Source: Myxococcales bacterium (GTDB taxonomy: Bacteria > Myxococcota > Polyangia > Nannocystales > Nannocystaceae). Taken from it: a stretch of 64,000 bases of DNA. A program made the translations under genes and the position numbers. The notes under the pieces are model-generated. The model ran no database searches, had not been told where the DNA came from, and worked only from the letters and a program-made list of their open reading frames with translations. Below, piece after piece: positions 1 to 9,862 of this stretch (its first letter is position 1; each line of letters starts with the position of its first letter). The stretch lies in the NCBI GenBank assembly GCA_016793465.1, contig JAEUJW010000081.1, forward strand, positions 124,001 to 188,000. The letters are read 5' to 3'.

Positions 1-368
1 ATGCGCCGGGGGTCGCGCTCGGCGTCGAACTTGGCGGAGTGCACGCCGATCACGGTGAGCGGCTGGCCGGCGAACTCCTGCTCGATGTCGCGGAGCAGCG
101 GGAGCACGTGCATGCAGTTGATGCAGCAGTAGGTCCAGAAGTCGAGGATGACGACCTGGCCGCGCAGGCTCTTGATGTCGATGGGTGCGTCGACGCCGAT
201 CCAGGCGGCGGCGCCGTCGAGCGGCGGGGCCTCGGGGTCGTCGTCGGTCGGGGCGGGCGGGGGCGCGGGCTCGGCGGCGGGCGGGGCCGCGGGGGTGGTC
301 TCGCTCTGGCGCGCCGCCTGGTTGCAGGCGAGGGCGAGCGCGGCGAGGGCGGAGGGGAGGGTGCGCAT
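1..368 (-). CDS. Thioredoxin-like lipoprotein (NHLRC2-type), C-terminus outside the window
   Basis: The N-terminal 122 codons are present; the gene runs off the left edge. The ATG at 368 gives a lipoprotein signal peptide (MRTLPSALAALALACNQ) with the lipobox Cys near residue 15, then a Pro/Ala-rich linker. A thioredoxin fold begins near residue 45 with the motif FWTYCCINCMHVLP. This double-Cys/CINC form is typical of the redoxin domain that precedes NHL beta-propellers in NHLRC2-like proteins, so an NHL propeller is expected beyond the edge. A membrane-anchored thiol-disulfide role is inferred. It could instead be a short TlpA-like protein; the missing part would decide. Confidence 0.75.
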   Translation of the reverse strand, partial: MRTLPSALAALALACNQAARQSETTPAAPPAAEPAPPPAPTDDDPEAPPLDGAAAWIGVDAPIDIKSLRGQVVILDFWTYCCINCMHVLPLLRDIEQEFAGQPLTVIGVHSAKFDAERDPRR

Positions 369-497
369 GGGGGTGCAGCGAGGCACGGGGCCGCGATGTT
401 ACCGCCGGGCGCGGAGGGTTCGCACGCCGGGGCGATCGATCCGCGCGCAAAAAGGGGCCGCGCGGGCCCCCCGGAGTTCATCGGCGAGCGCGGGCGA

Positions 498-2729
498 TCA
501 GCAGTCGTTGGTCGAGCAGATCACCCAGCCGGTGTAGTTCACGGTGTTGTTGGCGTCGTTCCAGCCGCCCTGGACGCCGCAGCCGGTGTTCCACTTGTAG
601 ATGCGGTAGGCGGTGTTGTTGTCGCCGTTGGGTTCGAACCCGCCGCACGACACGTCGCCGTTGCCGTTGTCGGTCATCCAGAACGAGCAGGGCTGGCCCT
701 TGCAGCGGGCCTGCCAGTTGAAGATGTTCTGCGCGCCGTTGAAGCTGGGGAACACGTTGTAGAGGTTGGGCACCTCGTTGCCGTTCCAGGTGTAGATGGC
801 CTGGGCGTGGGGCTTGGTGCGGGCGACGATGATCTCGAGGCCGGCGGCGGCGCACTTCTGGGCGTAGGTGTCCTGGTTGCCGCCGAGGTTGCCGTCGTTG
901 AAGCGGACCATGGTGTAGCCGCAGGCGTCGACGGCCATCTCGCAGTGGACCTGCAGGGCCGGCAGGTTGCCCACGCCGTCGGGGTCGATCATGTAGTTGC
1001 CGGTCGGCAGGGCCGGGTTCTGCTGCTTCAGCTCCTTGCAGCTCTTGGCCAGGTTGACCTTGCAGGTGTTGCTGCAGCCGTCGGCGTTGTTGGCGTTGCC
1101 GTCGTCGCACTCCTCGACGCCGGCGCGCACGAAGCCGTCGCCGCAGAAGGCGGTCTTGCAGGCCACGCAGGCGTCGCTGGTGACCTGGTTCTGGTCGTCG
1201 CACTGCTCGAGCGCGGTCGGCTGGACGAACCCGTCGCCGCACGCCGGCAGCAGGCAGGCGAGGGTGCACGCGCCGGTGTTGCTGTTGGCGGGGCCGAGGT
1301 CGCAGGCCTCGCCGGGCTGCTTGAAGCCGTCGCCGCAGCCGGCCAGCTTGCAGGCGTTGGTGCACATGTCCTCGTTGCTCGCGTTGCCGTCGTCGCAGGC
1401 CTCGCCGGGGCCCTTGTCGCCGTCGCCGCAGAAGTTGGCGGTGCAGTCGGCCTTGCAGGCCTTGCCGGGGCCGTTCTGGCCGGGGCCGAGGTCGCACTGC
1501 TCGGCGACCGCGTAGACCAGGCCGTCGCCGCAGACGGCGTCCTCGCAGGCGAGGGTGCAGGCGCCGGTGTCGCTGTTGGCGGGGCCGAGGTCGCACTGCT
1601 CGCCGCCGGTCTCGGGCTGGACGAGGCCGTCGCCGCAGGCCGGGGGCTTGCAGGCGTCGGTGCAGCCGTCGTCGGGGTCGCCGTCGGCGCCGTCGTCGCA
1701 GGCCTCGCCGGGGTCGACGACGGCGTTGCCGCACTGCTCGAGCTTGCAGGTGGCGGAGCAGCCGTCGGCGGGGTTTTGGTTGCCGTCGTCGCACTGCTCG
1801 AGCGGGCCGGGGTCGCCGTCGCCGCACACGTTGAGCTTGCAGTCGGCGTTGCAGGCGTTGCCGGGGCCGTTGTCGGGGCCGTTGTCGCACTGCTCGGTGC
1901 CCTCGTCGGCGTTGTAGACGTTGAAGTCGCCGCACTCGGCGATCAGGCAGGCGGTCGTGCAGAACCCGTTGTCGGAGTTGTTGCTGCCCTTGTCGCAGGC
2001 CTCGCCGCTCGCCGCCTGGACGAACCCGTCGCTGCAGGTCGCGAGCGTGCAGTTGTTGGTGCAGTCGTCGCCGTTGTCGGTGTTGCCGTCGTCGCAGGGC
2101 TCGTTGGGGGCGACCGCTCCGTCGCCGCAGCTGGCCAGCGCGCAGCCGTTGGTGCACTCGTCGTCGTCGATATCGTTGGCGTCGTCGCAGCCCTCGCCGG
2201 GGCCGACGAACCCGTCGCCGCACACGTTGTTGGTGCAGTCGGACTTGCAGCTGTTCATGTCGGCGTTCTGGGCGCCGTCGTCGCACTGCTCGCCGGGGCC
2301 GACGTCGTCGTCGCCGCAGGTGTTGGGCAGGCACATGTCGTTGCAGGGCTGGCCGGGGCCGTTGTCGGGGCCGTCGTCGCAGGTCTCGCCGGGGTCCTGC
2401 ACGCCGTCGCCGCACACGGGGCCGCCGCCGGTGGTGGGGTCGCCGGTGGTGGGGTCGCCGGTGGTCGGGGCCTCGCCGGTGCTCGTCGTGTCCGGCGCGG
2501 GGCCGGTGGTCGGGTCCGAGGTCATCGCCACGGTCGCGCCGGTGGTCGGCGGGTCGCCGCTGGTCGGGGTGGTGGTGGTGTCGCCCGGCGGCGTGCCGGT
2601 CGTGGTGACGATCGCGCCGGAGCTCGACTCGGAGCCGCCGTCGCCGGCCGGCGGATCGTTGCCACAGGCGATGAACAGGAGGCTCGCGGTTGCGAGCCCA
2701 CTCAGGCGAACACGGTCCATTCCACGCAT
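498..2729 (-). CDS. Lipoprotein with about 14 DUF4215 repeats and a fibrinogen-like C-terminus
   Basis: A 743-aa exported protein. The N-terminus (LATASLLFIACGND) is a lipoprotein signal with a slightly unusual Phe at lipobox -3. A Ser/Thr/Gly/Pro-rich linker follows to about residue 105, then about 14 Cys-rich repeats of the DUF4215 type (CGDGxxxPGExCDDGN...C...C) to about residue 560. The last 180 residues start with SCKELKQQNP and contain LQVHCEM, matching the beginning of fibrinogen-related domains, and end in TNDC. DUF4215 proteins are abundant on myxobacterial cell surfaces; adhesion or glycan binding is an inference. A second ATG at 2720 is an alternative start. The individual repeats differ, so this is an old array. 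Confidence 0.88.
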   Translation of the reverse strand: MRGMDRVRLSGLATASLLFIACGNDPPAGDGGSESSSGAIVTTTGTPPGDTTTTPTSGDPPTTGATVAMTSDPTTGPAPDTTSTGEAPTTGDPTTGDPTTGGGPVCGDGVQDPGETCDDGPDNGPGQPCNDMCLPNTCGDDDVGPGEQCDDGAQNADMNSCKSDCTNNVCGDGFVGPGEGCDDANDIDDDECTNGCALASCGDGAVAPNEPCDDGNTDNGDDCTNNCTLATCSDGFVQAASGEACDKGSNNSDNGFCTTACLIAECGDFNVYNADEGTEQCDNGPDNGPGNACNADCKLNVCGDGDPGPLEQCDDGNQNPADGCSATCKLEQCGNAVVDPGEACDDGADGDPDDGCTDACKPPACGDGLVQPETGGEQCDLGPANSDTGACTLACEDAVCGDGLVYAVAEQCDLGPGQNGPGKACKADCTANFCGDGDKGPGEACDDGNASNEDMCTNACKLAGCGDGFKQPGEACDLGPANSNTGACTLACLLPACGDGFVQPTALEQCDDQNQVTSDACVACKTAFCGDGFVRAGVEECDDGNANNADGCSNTCKVNLAKSCKELKQQNPALPTGNYMIDPDGVGNLPALQVHCEMAVDACGYTMVRFNDGNLGGNQDTYAQKCAAAGLEIIVARTKPHAQAIYTWNGNEVPNLYNVFPSFNGAQNIFNWQARCKGQPCSFWMTDNGNGDVSCGGFEPNGDNNTAYRIYKWNTGCGVQGGWNDANNTVNYTGWVICSTNDC

Positions 2730-2948
2730 CGGTAATCACGCTTCCGAGGCTCGCCGGGGGTTTAGAGGTCGCGAGGCCTCAGCGGTGTGGATGGCGCGCG
2801 ACAGGGGTGGCCTTCGCCGCGAGCGCGTGATGGTCATCACCGATGCTGTCGGCGCCGGAGCGCGTCGCACGGCGCGATCGTGCGGCAGTTCCGAACGCGG
2901 TCCGATCGCCGGAGAAACCCGGACGACGGCGCGCGGGACTCATGCGCC

Positions 2949-4049
2949 ATGCAGAGAACATGGTCTGTTGCGATCCTGGGGTTGTGCGCGTGTGTGATCG
3001 GCGGCGGAGAGGAGGACACCGGGAGCACCGGCGCGACCAGCGGCGCGAGCCAGGACGCGCCGACGTCGGCGACCGGCGCGACGTCGACCGGCGAGCCGAC
3101 GACGACCGACGGGTCGACGAGCGAGGGCACGACGAGCGCGGGCACGACGAGCGCGGGCACGACCGGCGACGACACGACGGGCGACACGACCGGCGCGCCG
3201 CCCGCGAAGGTCGAGCTGCTGGTGTGCAGCTTCTTCGGCGACAGCGTGACGCGCTTCGACCCGTCGACCGGGGCGCTGCTCGGCACGCTGGCCGCGACCG
3301 ACGAGCTCGACGGAGCGCTCGGCATCACGGTCGGGCCGGACGGCGACATCTACGTCGCCAGCGAGGAGTCGAACGCGGTGCTGCGCTACGCGGGCGCGAG
3401 CGGCGAGTACCTCGGGCGATTCGTGTGGGACGACCCGGGCACGCCGGAGGACGAGACCGGCGGGCTCGAGGGCCCGGGCGCGGTGCTGTTCGGGGCCGAC
3501 GGGATGCTCTACGTGTCGAGCTTCGACTCCAACGCGGTGCTGCGCTACGACGGGGCGACGGGGGCGTTCGTCGACGTGTTCGTGGCGGCGGGCGCGGGCG
3601 GGCTCGAGGGTCCGGACGCGGGCATGACGTTCGGCCCCGACGGCGACCTGTTCGTGCCGGGCTTCTACAGCAACACGGTGTCGCGCTTCGCGGCGGCCAC
3701 CGGCGAGCCGCTGCCGGACTTCACGCCGACCGACCTGCTCGACAACCCGCGCACGCTGATCTTCGCCGGCGGCTACCTCTACGTGGCCAACGAGGGCAGC
3801 AACGAGGTGCTGCGCTACGACGGGGCGACCGGGGCGTTCGTCGACGTGTTCGTGGCGGCGGGCGCGGGCGGGCTCGCCGGTCCGGCGGGCATGGTGTTCG
3901 GGCCCGACGGCGTGCTGCACGTGGCCAGCGTGGGCAACGACCGCGTGCTCCGCTTCGACTCCGAGGGCCAGCCGCTGCCGGAGCTGATCGACGGGCCGGG
4001 CAGCGGGATCGCCGGGCCGACCCACATCACCCTCGCGCCGGCGCAGTGA
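2949..4049 (+). CDS. Lipoprotein with NHL/Vgb-like beta-propeller
   Basis: A 366-aa protein. The start is taken at 2949 because it gives a signal peptide (MQRTWSVAILGLCACVIGG) with a lipobox-like LCAC; the reading frame upstream is Arg-rich and not gene-like. A Thr/Ser/Gly-rich linker (repeated TTSAGTT) covers residues 25-85. From about residue 90 there are at least six blades of the type 'SNAVLRYDGATGAF...GPDG(D/V)LYVAS', as in NHL or SMP-30/Vgb propellers. Two blades are almost identical at DNA level (3536-3606 and 3806-3876). No catalytic residues of streptogramin lyase are evident, so a binding or structural surface role is more likely. Confidence 0.82.
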   Translation: MQRTWSVAILGLCACVIGGGEEDTGSTGATSGASQDAPTSATGATSTGEPTTTDGSTSEGTTSAGTTSAGTTGDDTTGDTTGAPPAKVELLVCSFFGDSVTRFDPSTGALLGTLAATDELDGALGITVGPDGDIYVASEESNAVLRYAGASGEYLGRFVWDDPGTPEDETGGLEGPGAVLFGADGMLYVSSFDSNAVLRYDGATGAFVDVFVAAGAGGLEGPDAGMTFGPDGDLFVPGFYSNTVSRFAAATGEPLPDFTPTDLLDNPRTLIFAGGYLYVANEGSNEVLRYDGATGAFVDVFVAAGAGGLAGPAGMVFGPDGVLHVASVGNDRVLRFDSEGQPLPELIDGPGSGIAGPTHITLAPAQ

Positions 4050-4176
4050 GCCCCGCGGCCGCCGGCCGCGCCGCGAGGCTCGCGGCCGGCGGGTGTTCAG
4101 TAGAAGAGAATTTGGTTCAGCGCAGTGACGGCGGACACGGACCCTGCGGGGTGACGTTCGCTGATATGTTGGTGCG
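4050..4176 (+). promoter_or_regulatory. AT-richer leader upstream of 4177 gene
   Basis: The 127-bp gap holds a comparatively AT-rich patch (AGTAGAAGAGAATTTGG, about 4099-4115), unusual for this DNA and in a suitable place for a promoter of the gene at 4177. No clear -35/-10 pair is evident. Confidence 0.35.
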
Positions 4177-4740
4177 ATGAGCTTGTTCGGGCTGGCGGGG
4201 GTGATGCTGTGGATCGCGACGGTCCCGGGTTCGGTCGAGGTCGCGGACGCGGCCGAGGCCCCGAGCGCGGCCGAGGCGGCGTCGACCGAGGTCGTGCGGA
4301 TCAAGCGGGACTTCGGCAAGTCGTGGTTCGACCTCGCGATCGACGCCTGGGCCGAGGGCTCCGAGCGGCTCGACAGGGTCAAGCTGCTGTGGGTCAACAC
4401 CAGCGAGGGCGACCGGCGCAAGCCGCTCGGCAAGCTGATCGAGCGCATGGTGTCGCTGCAGTACAAGCGCCTCAACAAGCGCTCGTACACGGTGACCGTC
4501 GCGGGCGACGGCAAGGAGTTCAAGTTCACGGTCGAGCTGACGAAGGACGGGGCGCTGCACACCTACGTGGCGGTCGACAGCGACGCCGGCGTGCACGTGC
4601 CGCGCTGCCGGACCGACAGCGCGAAGCTGCACGCCCGGCGCGTGCTCGGCATCCCGGTGGGCATCGCCAGGGTGGCCGTGACCTGCAGCGACCCCGACGG
4701 GACGTCGCACTCGGGGCAGGTCCGGCACCGGGCGGTGTGA
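4177..4740 (+). CDS. Exported hypothetical protein
   Basis: A 187-aa protein with a hydrophobic N-terminus (MSLFGLAGVMLWIATVPGS) that looks like a short signal peptide, then a charged soluble domain rich in Lys and Asp. Two Cys (CRTDS and VTCSD) lie in the last third and could pair. I do not recognise the family. Its stop codon abuts the stop of the converging gene at 4741-5622 with no spacer, so the two transcripts must overlap or end inside each other. Confidence 0.6.
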   Translation: MSLFGLAGVMLWIATVPGSVEVADAAEAPSAAEAASTEVVRIKRDFGKSWFDLAIDAWAEGSERLDRVKLLWVNTSEGDRRKPLGKLIERMVSLQYKRLNKRSYTVTVAGDGKEFKFTVELTKDGALHTYVAVDSDAGVHVPRCRTDSAKLHARRVLGIPVGIARVAVTCSDPDGTSHSGQVRHRAV

Positions 4741-5622
4741 TCAGAACTGCAGCGGGCGCAGCAGCCCGACGCCGCGGTTCGGCACCAGCTTGAACCGCGT
4801 CTTGCCGAGCACGGCCATGACGATGCCGCCGACCAGCATGGCGCTGCCGACGGCGATGAGGGCGGCGGGGCCGGCGGGGCTCGGGCGCGGCCTGGTGATC
4901 TCGTTGCCCATCTCGTCGAAGGTGGTCAGGCGAAAGCCCTGGAACACCAGCCACAGCACGCCGCCGAGGATGACCGAGGGGCCGGTGGCGGCGAGCACGA
5001 AGCCGCCGACGCGCAGGCCCTTGCGGCCGGGCTTGACCTGGGCCGTGAGGCCGCCGGCGTAGCTCTTCAGGGTGAAGCGGCTCGAGCCGGTGACGCCGTC
5101 GCCGCCGAAGAAGAACGAGTGGCCCTGCGAGCCGTCGACCGGCTGGTCGCAGGGGGCGGTGCACACCGGGCGGTAGGTCATGCCGTAGAGCGAGGCGTTG
5201 TGGCCGACCGCGACGATCTCCGACATGACCTGGTAGAGCTGGACGTCGGCCTCGCGCGAGGACTCGATGTGCACGATCGGCACGCCGTAGCCGCCGGCCT
5301 CGGGGCCCTGCGGGGCGGCGGGCGCCGGGGCGGGCGCGGGCGCCGGGTCGGCGCGGGGGACGAGGTCGGTGCGGCTGCCGGCGCGCTCGTAGCTGGCGAT
5401 GTCGGCCCAGGCGAAGGTCTTCCGCTCGCCCGAGGCGGCGGACTCGATGACCAGCGAGTCGCCCGGGACGACCTCGAGGATCTTGCCGCGGACGACCCCG
5501 CCGTTGCGCAGCTCGACCGCGTCGTCGCTGGCCGGGGCGGCCTGGGCGTGCACCGGCAGGCTGGTGAACATGCAAGGAGGGGCGAGCAGGGCGGCCACCA
5601 GGAGGTTTTGTATCGACGACAT
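4741..5622 (-). CDS. Signal-peptide protein with two C-terminal membrane segments
   Basis: A 293-aa protein. The start at 5622 (MSSIQNLLVAALLAPPCMF) gives a good signal peptide; an in-frame upstream extension is Arg/Pro-rich and implausible. Residues 30-80 read VELRNGGVVRGKILEVVPGD and resemble the small SH3-like fold seen in many myxobacterial 'pilus assembly/PEGA-like' surface proteins. A Pro/Ala linker follows, then a middle domain, and finally two hydrophobic segments (about 205-230 and 255-280) separated by a short polar loop. The arrangement is like the other small double-TM proteins of this window (31444 and 46441). Function unknown. Confidence 0.62.
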   Translation of the reverse strand: MSSIQNLLVAALLAPPCMFTSLPVHAQAAPASDDAVELRNGGVVRGKILEVVPGDSLVIESAASGERKTFAWADIASYERAGSRTDLVPRADPAPAPAPAPAAPQGPEAGGYGVPIVHIESSREADVQLYQVMSEIVAVGHNASLYGMTYRPVCTAPCDQPVDGSQGHSFFFGGDGVTGSSRFTLKSYAGGLTAQVKPGRKGLRVGGFVLAATGPSVILGGVLWLVFQGFRLTTFDEMGNEITRPRPSPAGPAALIAVGSAMLVGGIVMAVLGKTRFKLVPNRGVGLLRPLQF

Positions 5623-5761
5623 CGGGGCGCGAAGGTACAGGCCTATGCACATGCGGACAACCGCAATGGTGTACCGGGGTCGACAACGGCGCAGAACGAC
5701 GCTCAGGGGCCGGTACGGCGGAGGGGGACGGGGGGGCGGGGTCACGGGTAGGCTCGCGGCG

Positions 5762-6871
5762 ATGTCGACGGCTCCGCGTCCCCCTGTGCCGATGGCCGGG
5801 TTTCAGCCCGACCCCGGCGCCGATCGCAACCTCGTGACGGTGGCGGACTTCGAGCGGGCGGCGGCGGCCGTGCTGCCGCCGGGGCCGCTGGCCTACTACG
5901 CGGGCGGGGCGATGGACGAGCGCACGCTGGCCGACAACCTCGAGGGCTTTCGTCGGCACCGGCTGGTCCCGCGGATGATGCGCGACGTGGCGGCGGTCGA
6001 CCTGTCGACGACGATCCTCGGGCGGCGCTGGCCGCTGCCGCTGTGGGTCGCCCCGACGGCGCTGCAGCGCATGGCCCACCCGGACGGCGAGGTCGCGACG
6101 GCGCGGGCCGCCGCGGCGCGCGGGATCACGTTCGGGCTGTCGAGCAGCGCGAGCACCGACATGCAGGACATCGCCGCGGTCGGCGGGCCGCGCTGGTATC
6201 AGGTGTACCTGCTCGAGGATCCGGGGGCGCGGCGGGCGATGGTCGAGCGCGCGGTCGAGTGCGGCTTCGAGGCGCTGGTGCTGACGGTCGACCTGCAGCG
6301 GCTCGGGCGGCGCGAGCGGGACATCCGCGTGGGCTTCGCGATCCCCGACGGAGTCGTGCTGCCGAACATCGCGCGGGCGGCGGGGGTCGACCCGCGCGAC
6401 GCGCCGAAGGTGCCGTTCATCGCCAGCCTGAAGTGGGAGCACCTCGAGTGGCTGGCCGGGTTCGGGCTGCCGGTCCTATTGAAGGGGGTGCTGCACCCCG
6501 AGGACGCGCGGCTGGCGGTCGAGCACGGGGCGGCGGGCGTCGTCGTCAGCAACCACGGCGGGCGGCAGCTCGACGGGGCGATCGCCAGCGTCGACGCGCT
6601 GCCGGCGGTGGCGCGGGCGGTCGAGGGTCGGGTGCCGGTGCTGCTCGACGGCGGGGTGCGGCGCGGGACCGACGTGCTGGTGGCGCTGGCGCTGGGGGCC
6701 GCGGCGGTGGGCATCGGACGGCCGGCGCTGTGGGGGCTGGCCGTCGCGGGCGAGCACGGGGTCGGCAAGGTGCTTGACCTGCTGGCGGCCGAGCTCGAGC
6801 TGGCGATGGCGCTCGGCGGCGCGGCGGACGTGCGGGCGATCGAGCCGGGGCTGCTGGCGCAGCCGCGCTGA
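5762..6871 (+). CDS. FMN-dependent 2-hydroxy-acid oxidase/dehydrogenase
   Basis: A 369-aa TIM-barrel flavoenzyme of the glycolate oxidase / lactate oxidase / L-lactate dehydrogenase family, at the usual length. The active-site set is complete: a YY pair (PLAYYAGGAMDE), WYQVYLL, the TVD plus GRRERDIR arginine, LLKGVLHPEDA (Lys contacting FMN), and the catalytic base in SNHGGRQLDG (His about residue 265, Arg three residues on). The phosphate-binding stretch GGVRRGTDVLVALALGA is also present. It oxidises an alpha-hydroxy acid to the keto acid, with O2 or a quinone as acceptor; the substrate cannot be told. The start at 5762 removes a non-coding-like upstream extension. Confidence 0.93.
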   Translation: MSTAPRPPVPMAGFQPDPGADRNLVTVADFERAAAAVLPPGPLAYYAGGAMDERTLADNLEGFRRHRLVPRMMRDVAAVDLSTTILGRRWPLPLWVAPTALQRMAHPDGEVATARAAAARGITFGLSSSASTDMQDIAAVGGPRWYQVYLLEDPGARRAMVERAVECGFEALVLTVDLQRLGRRERDIRVGFAIPDGVVLPNIARAAGVDPRDAPKVPFIASLKWEHLEWLAGFGLPVLLKGVLHPEDARLAVEHGAAGVVVSNHGGRQLDGAIASVDALPAVARAVEGRVPVLLDGGVRRGTDVLVALALGAAAVGIGRPALWGLAVAGEHGVGKVLDLLAAELELAMALGGAADVRAIEPGLLAQPR

Positions 6872-6894
6872 GCCGCCCCGGCGCGCGGACGTTC

Positions 6895-6916
6895 TAATGA
6901 TTTCGAGAGATCATTA
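6895..6916. terminator. AT-rich hairpin between converging genes
   Basis: TAATGAT (6895-6901) and ATCATTA (6910-6916) form a 7-bp stem around an 8-nt loop, in a 52-bp gap between the oxidase stop and the stop of the regulator on the other strand. It is strikingly AT-rich for this DNA and could terminate both transcripts. An operator is less likely at this location. Confidence 0.5.
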
Positions 6917-6923
6917 AAACTTC

Positions 6924-8195
<1,272 letters not shown>

Positions 8196-8272
8196 GCGTG
8201 GAGGTCGGCCGGACGACGGCGCGTGTTGCACTCGCCGGCGAGAAAAACGACGGCGTCCGAGGTCGGCTGGCC

Positions 8273-8500
8273 TCAGCCGGGGCGGCTGCGCCGCGGACGC
8301 AGGCGCTGGATCTCGGCGTCGGCCCCGGCCGGGGTCCGGCACCACACGGCGTGGTGGCCGGGGCCGTGCGACTCGAGGCCCGCCTCGCAGCCGGTCAGCG
8401 CGAGGGTCCTGCAGAAGCCCTCGAGGTGCTCGAGGAAGTGGCGCGCGGTGCCCTCGGCGCGGGGGCCGTGGAAGTCCCATGCGTAGATCGTGCAGGTCAT
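8273..8500 (-). CDS. Small conserved-looking protein, unknown
   Basis: A 75-aa protein starting [19 protein letters not shown]. It has a balanced composition with aromatic residues and His ([24 protein letters not shown]), unlike the Arg/Pro/Ala-rich text of antisense frames, which supports it being real. It lies between the sigma54 regulator start (8195) and a divergent lipoprotein, so it may be transcribed with the regulator. No motif is recognised. Confidence 0.55.
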   Translation of the reverse strand: MTCTIYAWDFHGPRAEGTARHFLEHLEGFCRTLALTGCEAGLESHGPGHHAVWCRTPAGADAEIQRLRPRRSRPG

Positions 8501-8570
8501 GGCGCGGCCGCAGTGTGCGGCGCGATCCGGCGCCTTGCCAAGCGAAACCGGCGGCTCCTATCCTCTCGCG

Positions 8571-9242
8571 ATGCTGATTAATCGCGGGTGGGTGGGCCGG
8601 ATCGGGGTGTTTGTGGCGCTGGCGGCGGGCTGCGGCGACAGCGGCGGGGGCACGGCGTCGATGTCGAACAGCGAGTCGCAGACCGGGACGTCGACGACCG
8701 GCGCGGCGACCGAGCCGACCGGCGAGGACTCGGGGTCGGCCTCGAACTCGCAGACCGAGGGCAACGAGGGCGGCATCTCGGACTCGCTGAGCGGCACGAC
8801 CGGCGACGAGGGCGGCAACTCGGACTCGGTGTCGGCCAGCGGCGGCTCGGGCAACGAGACTGTCAGCGGCTCGGGCACCACCGGCGGCGAGACCGGCAAC
8901 GTCAGCGGCGGCGGCGAGACGTCGGCGTCGACCGGCGAGGTGCAGACGACCGGCGAGCCGCCGATCGACTGCGCCGAGATCGTCGACGAGCAGGCGTGCG
9001 TCGCGGCCATGTGCAAGGCGGTCAAGGGCCGGCAGATCAAGGACGACGACGCGATCGCGTGCATCGAGGACGTCGCGGTGTTCCTCGGCTGCCTGCCGAA
9101 CACCGGCTGCGACGACGTGATCACCACCGTGTGCAAGGGCGACGCGCAGTACCAGCTGCCGGACAGCTGCTTCCCGGACGGCTTCGCGACCTGCGATCCG
9201 CCGCCGGACGTCGGCGGCGACGGCTACCCGTCGTGCCCGTGA
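8571..9242 (+). CDS. Lipoprotein with Ser/Thr/Gly linker and Cys-rich C-terminus
   Basis: A 223-aa lipoprotein. The start at 8571 gives a signal peptide ending in [13 protein letters not shown] (lipobox LAAGC). Residues 25-130 are a Ser/Thr/Gly/Glu linker typical of myxobacterial surface lipoproteins. The last 95 residues carry ten Cys (for example [16 protein letters not shown] and [11 protein letters not shown]), enough for five disulfides. The even Cys spacing resembles the smaller lipoprotein at 24006-24329, which also has ten Cys after the lipid Cys. Function unknown. Confidence 0.78.
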   Translation: MLINRGWVGRIGVFVALAAGCGDSGGGTASMSNSESQTGTSTTGAATEPTGEDSGSASNSQTEGNEGGISDSLSGTTGDEGGNSDSVSASGGSGNETVSGSGTTGGETGNVSGGGETSASTGEVQTTGEPPIDCAEIVDEQACVAAMCKAVKGRQIKDDDAIACIEDVAVFLGCLPNTGCDDVITTVCKGDAQYQLPDSCFPDGFATCDPPPDVGGDGYPSCP

Positions 9243-9275
9243 GCGCGGCGTCACGGGGCGTGGCGGCGCGGGCTA

Positions 9276-9770
9276 TCAGGCGGGCTGCCCGGCGGCCGCG
9301 GGCGGCTTGTCGGCGGCCACGGCCGCGGCGTCGTCGACGCGCACGACCATGACGTTGCACGGGGCGTGGTGCACCACGCGCGAGGCGGTGGTGCCGAGGA
9401 TGCGGTCGAGCAGGCCGTAGCCGTGGCTGCCGATGACCACGAGGTCGGCGCCGAGCTCGCGGGCGACGTCGGTGATGGTCGGCGCGGGCGGGCCGAGGCG
9501 GACCACGCGCTCGCCCCAGCGGATGGGGGTGACGTGGGGGTGGAGGTCGGCCGCGAGGCGGCCGAGATCCTCGCCGCCGTGGGCGAGCATGCGGGAGGTG
9601 AGGTCGGCCGCGTTGAGCACCCAGGAGTCGTCGGGCACGCCGACGGGGACGGTCACGGCGCGCACGAGGTGCAGCACGGCGCCGGACCTGGCGGCGAGGT
9701 CGGCGGCGTGACGAAGGACCTGGGGGGCCCGGGGCGAGCCGTCGAGGGCGGCGAGGATGTGCTTGTACAT
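9276..9770 (-). CDS. Universal stress protein (UspA family)
   Basis: A 164-aa single-domain USP. The N-terminus MYKHILAALDGSPRAPQVL is the usual first strand and Asp. The ATP-binding signature G-x2-G-x9-G-(S/T) is present as GSHGYGLLDRILGTTAS, so it should be of the nucleotide-binding class. A 20-residue Ala/Pro tail follows the last strand. The start at 9770 follows from family alignment; upstream codons in frame are not conserved-looking. It is a stand-alone gene running toward the lipoprotein at 8571-9242. Confidence 0.93.
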   Translation of the reverse strand: MYKHILAALDGSPRAPQVLRHAADLAARSGAVLHLVRAVTVPVGVPDDSWVLNAADLTSRMLAHGGEDLGRLAADLHPHVTPIRWGERVVRLGPPAPTITDVARELGADLVVIGSHGYGLLDRILGTTASRVVHHAPCNVMVVRVDDAAAVAADKPPAAAGQPA

Positions 9771-9862
9771 GCCACCTGGCAGTGTGGGCCGGGTTTGTCG
9801 CGGGCACGCCCGCAAGGGGTGCGCGGGGGCGCGAAGCGTGTATCATGCGGGCACGACGGCGC

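Noticed and set aside
39..2735. Long plus-strand frame over the DUF4215 lipoprotein
   Set aside because: Its translation is only Val/Ala/Gly/Asp repeats, the antisense image of the minus-strand gene, with no start site or domain.
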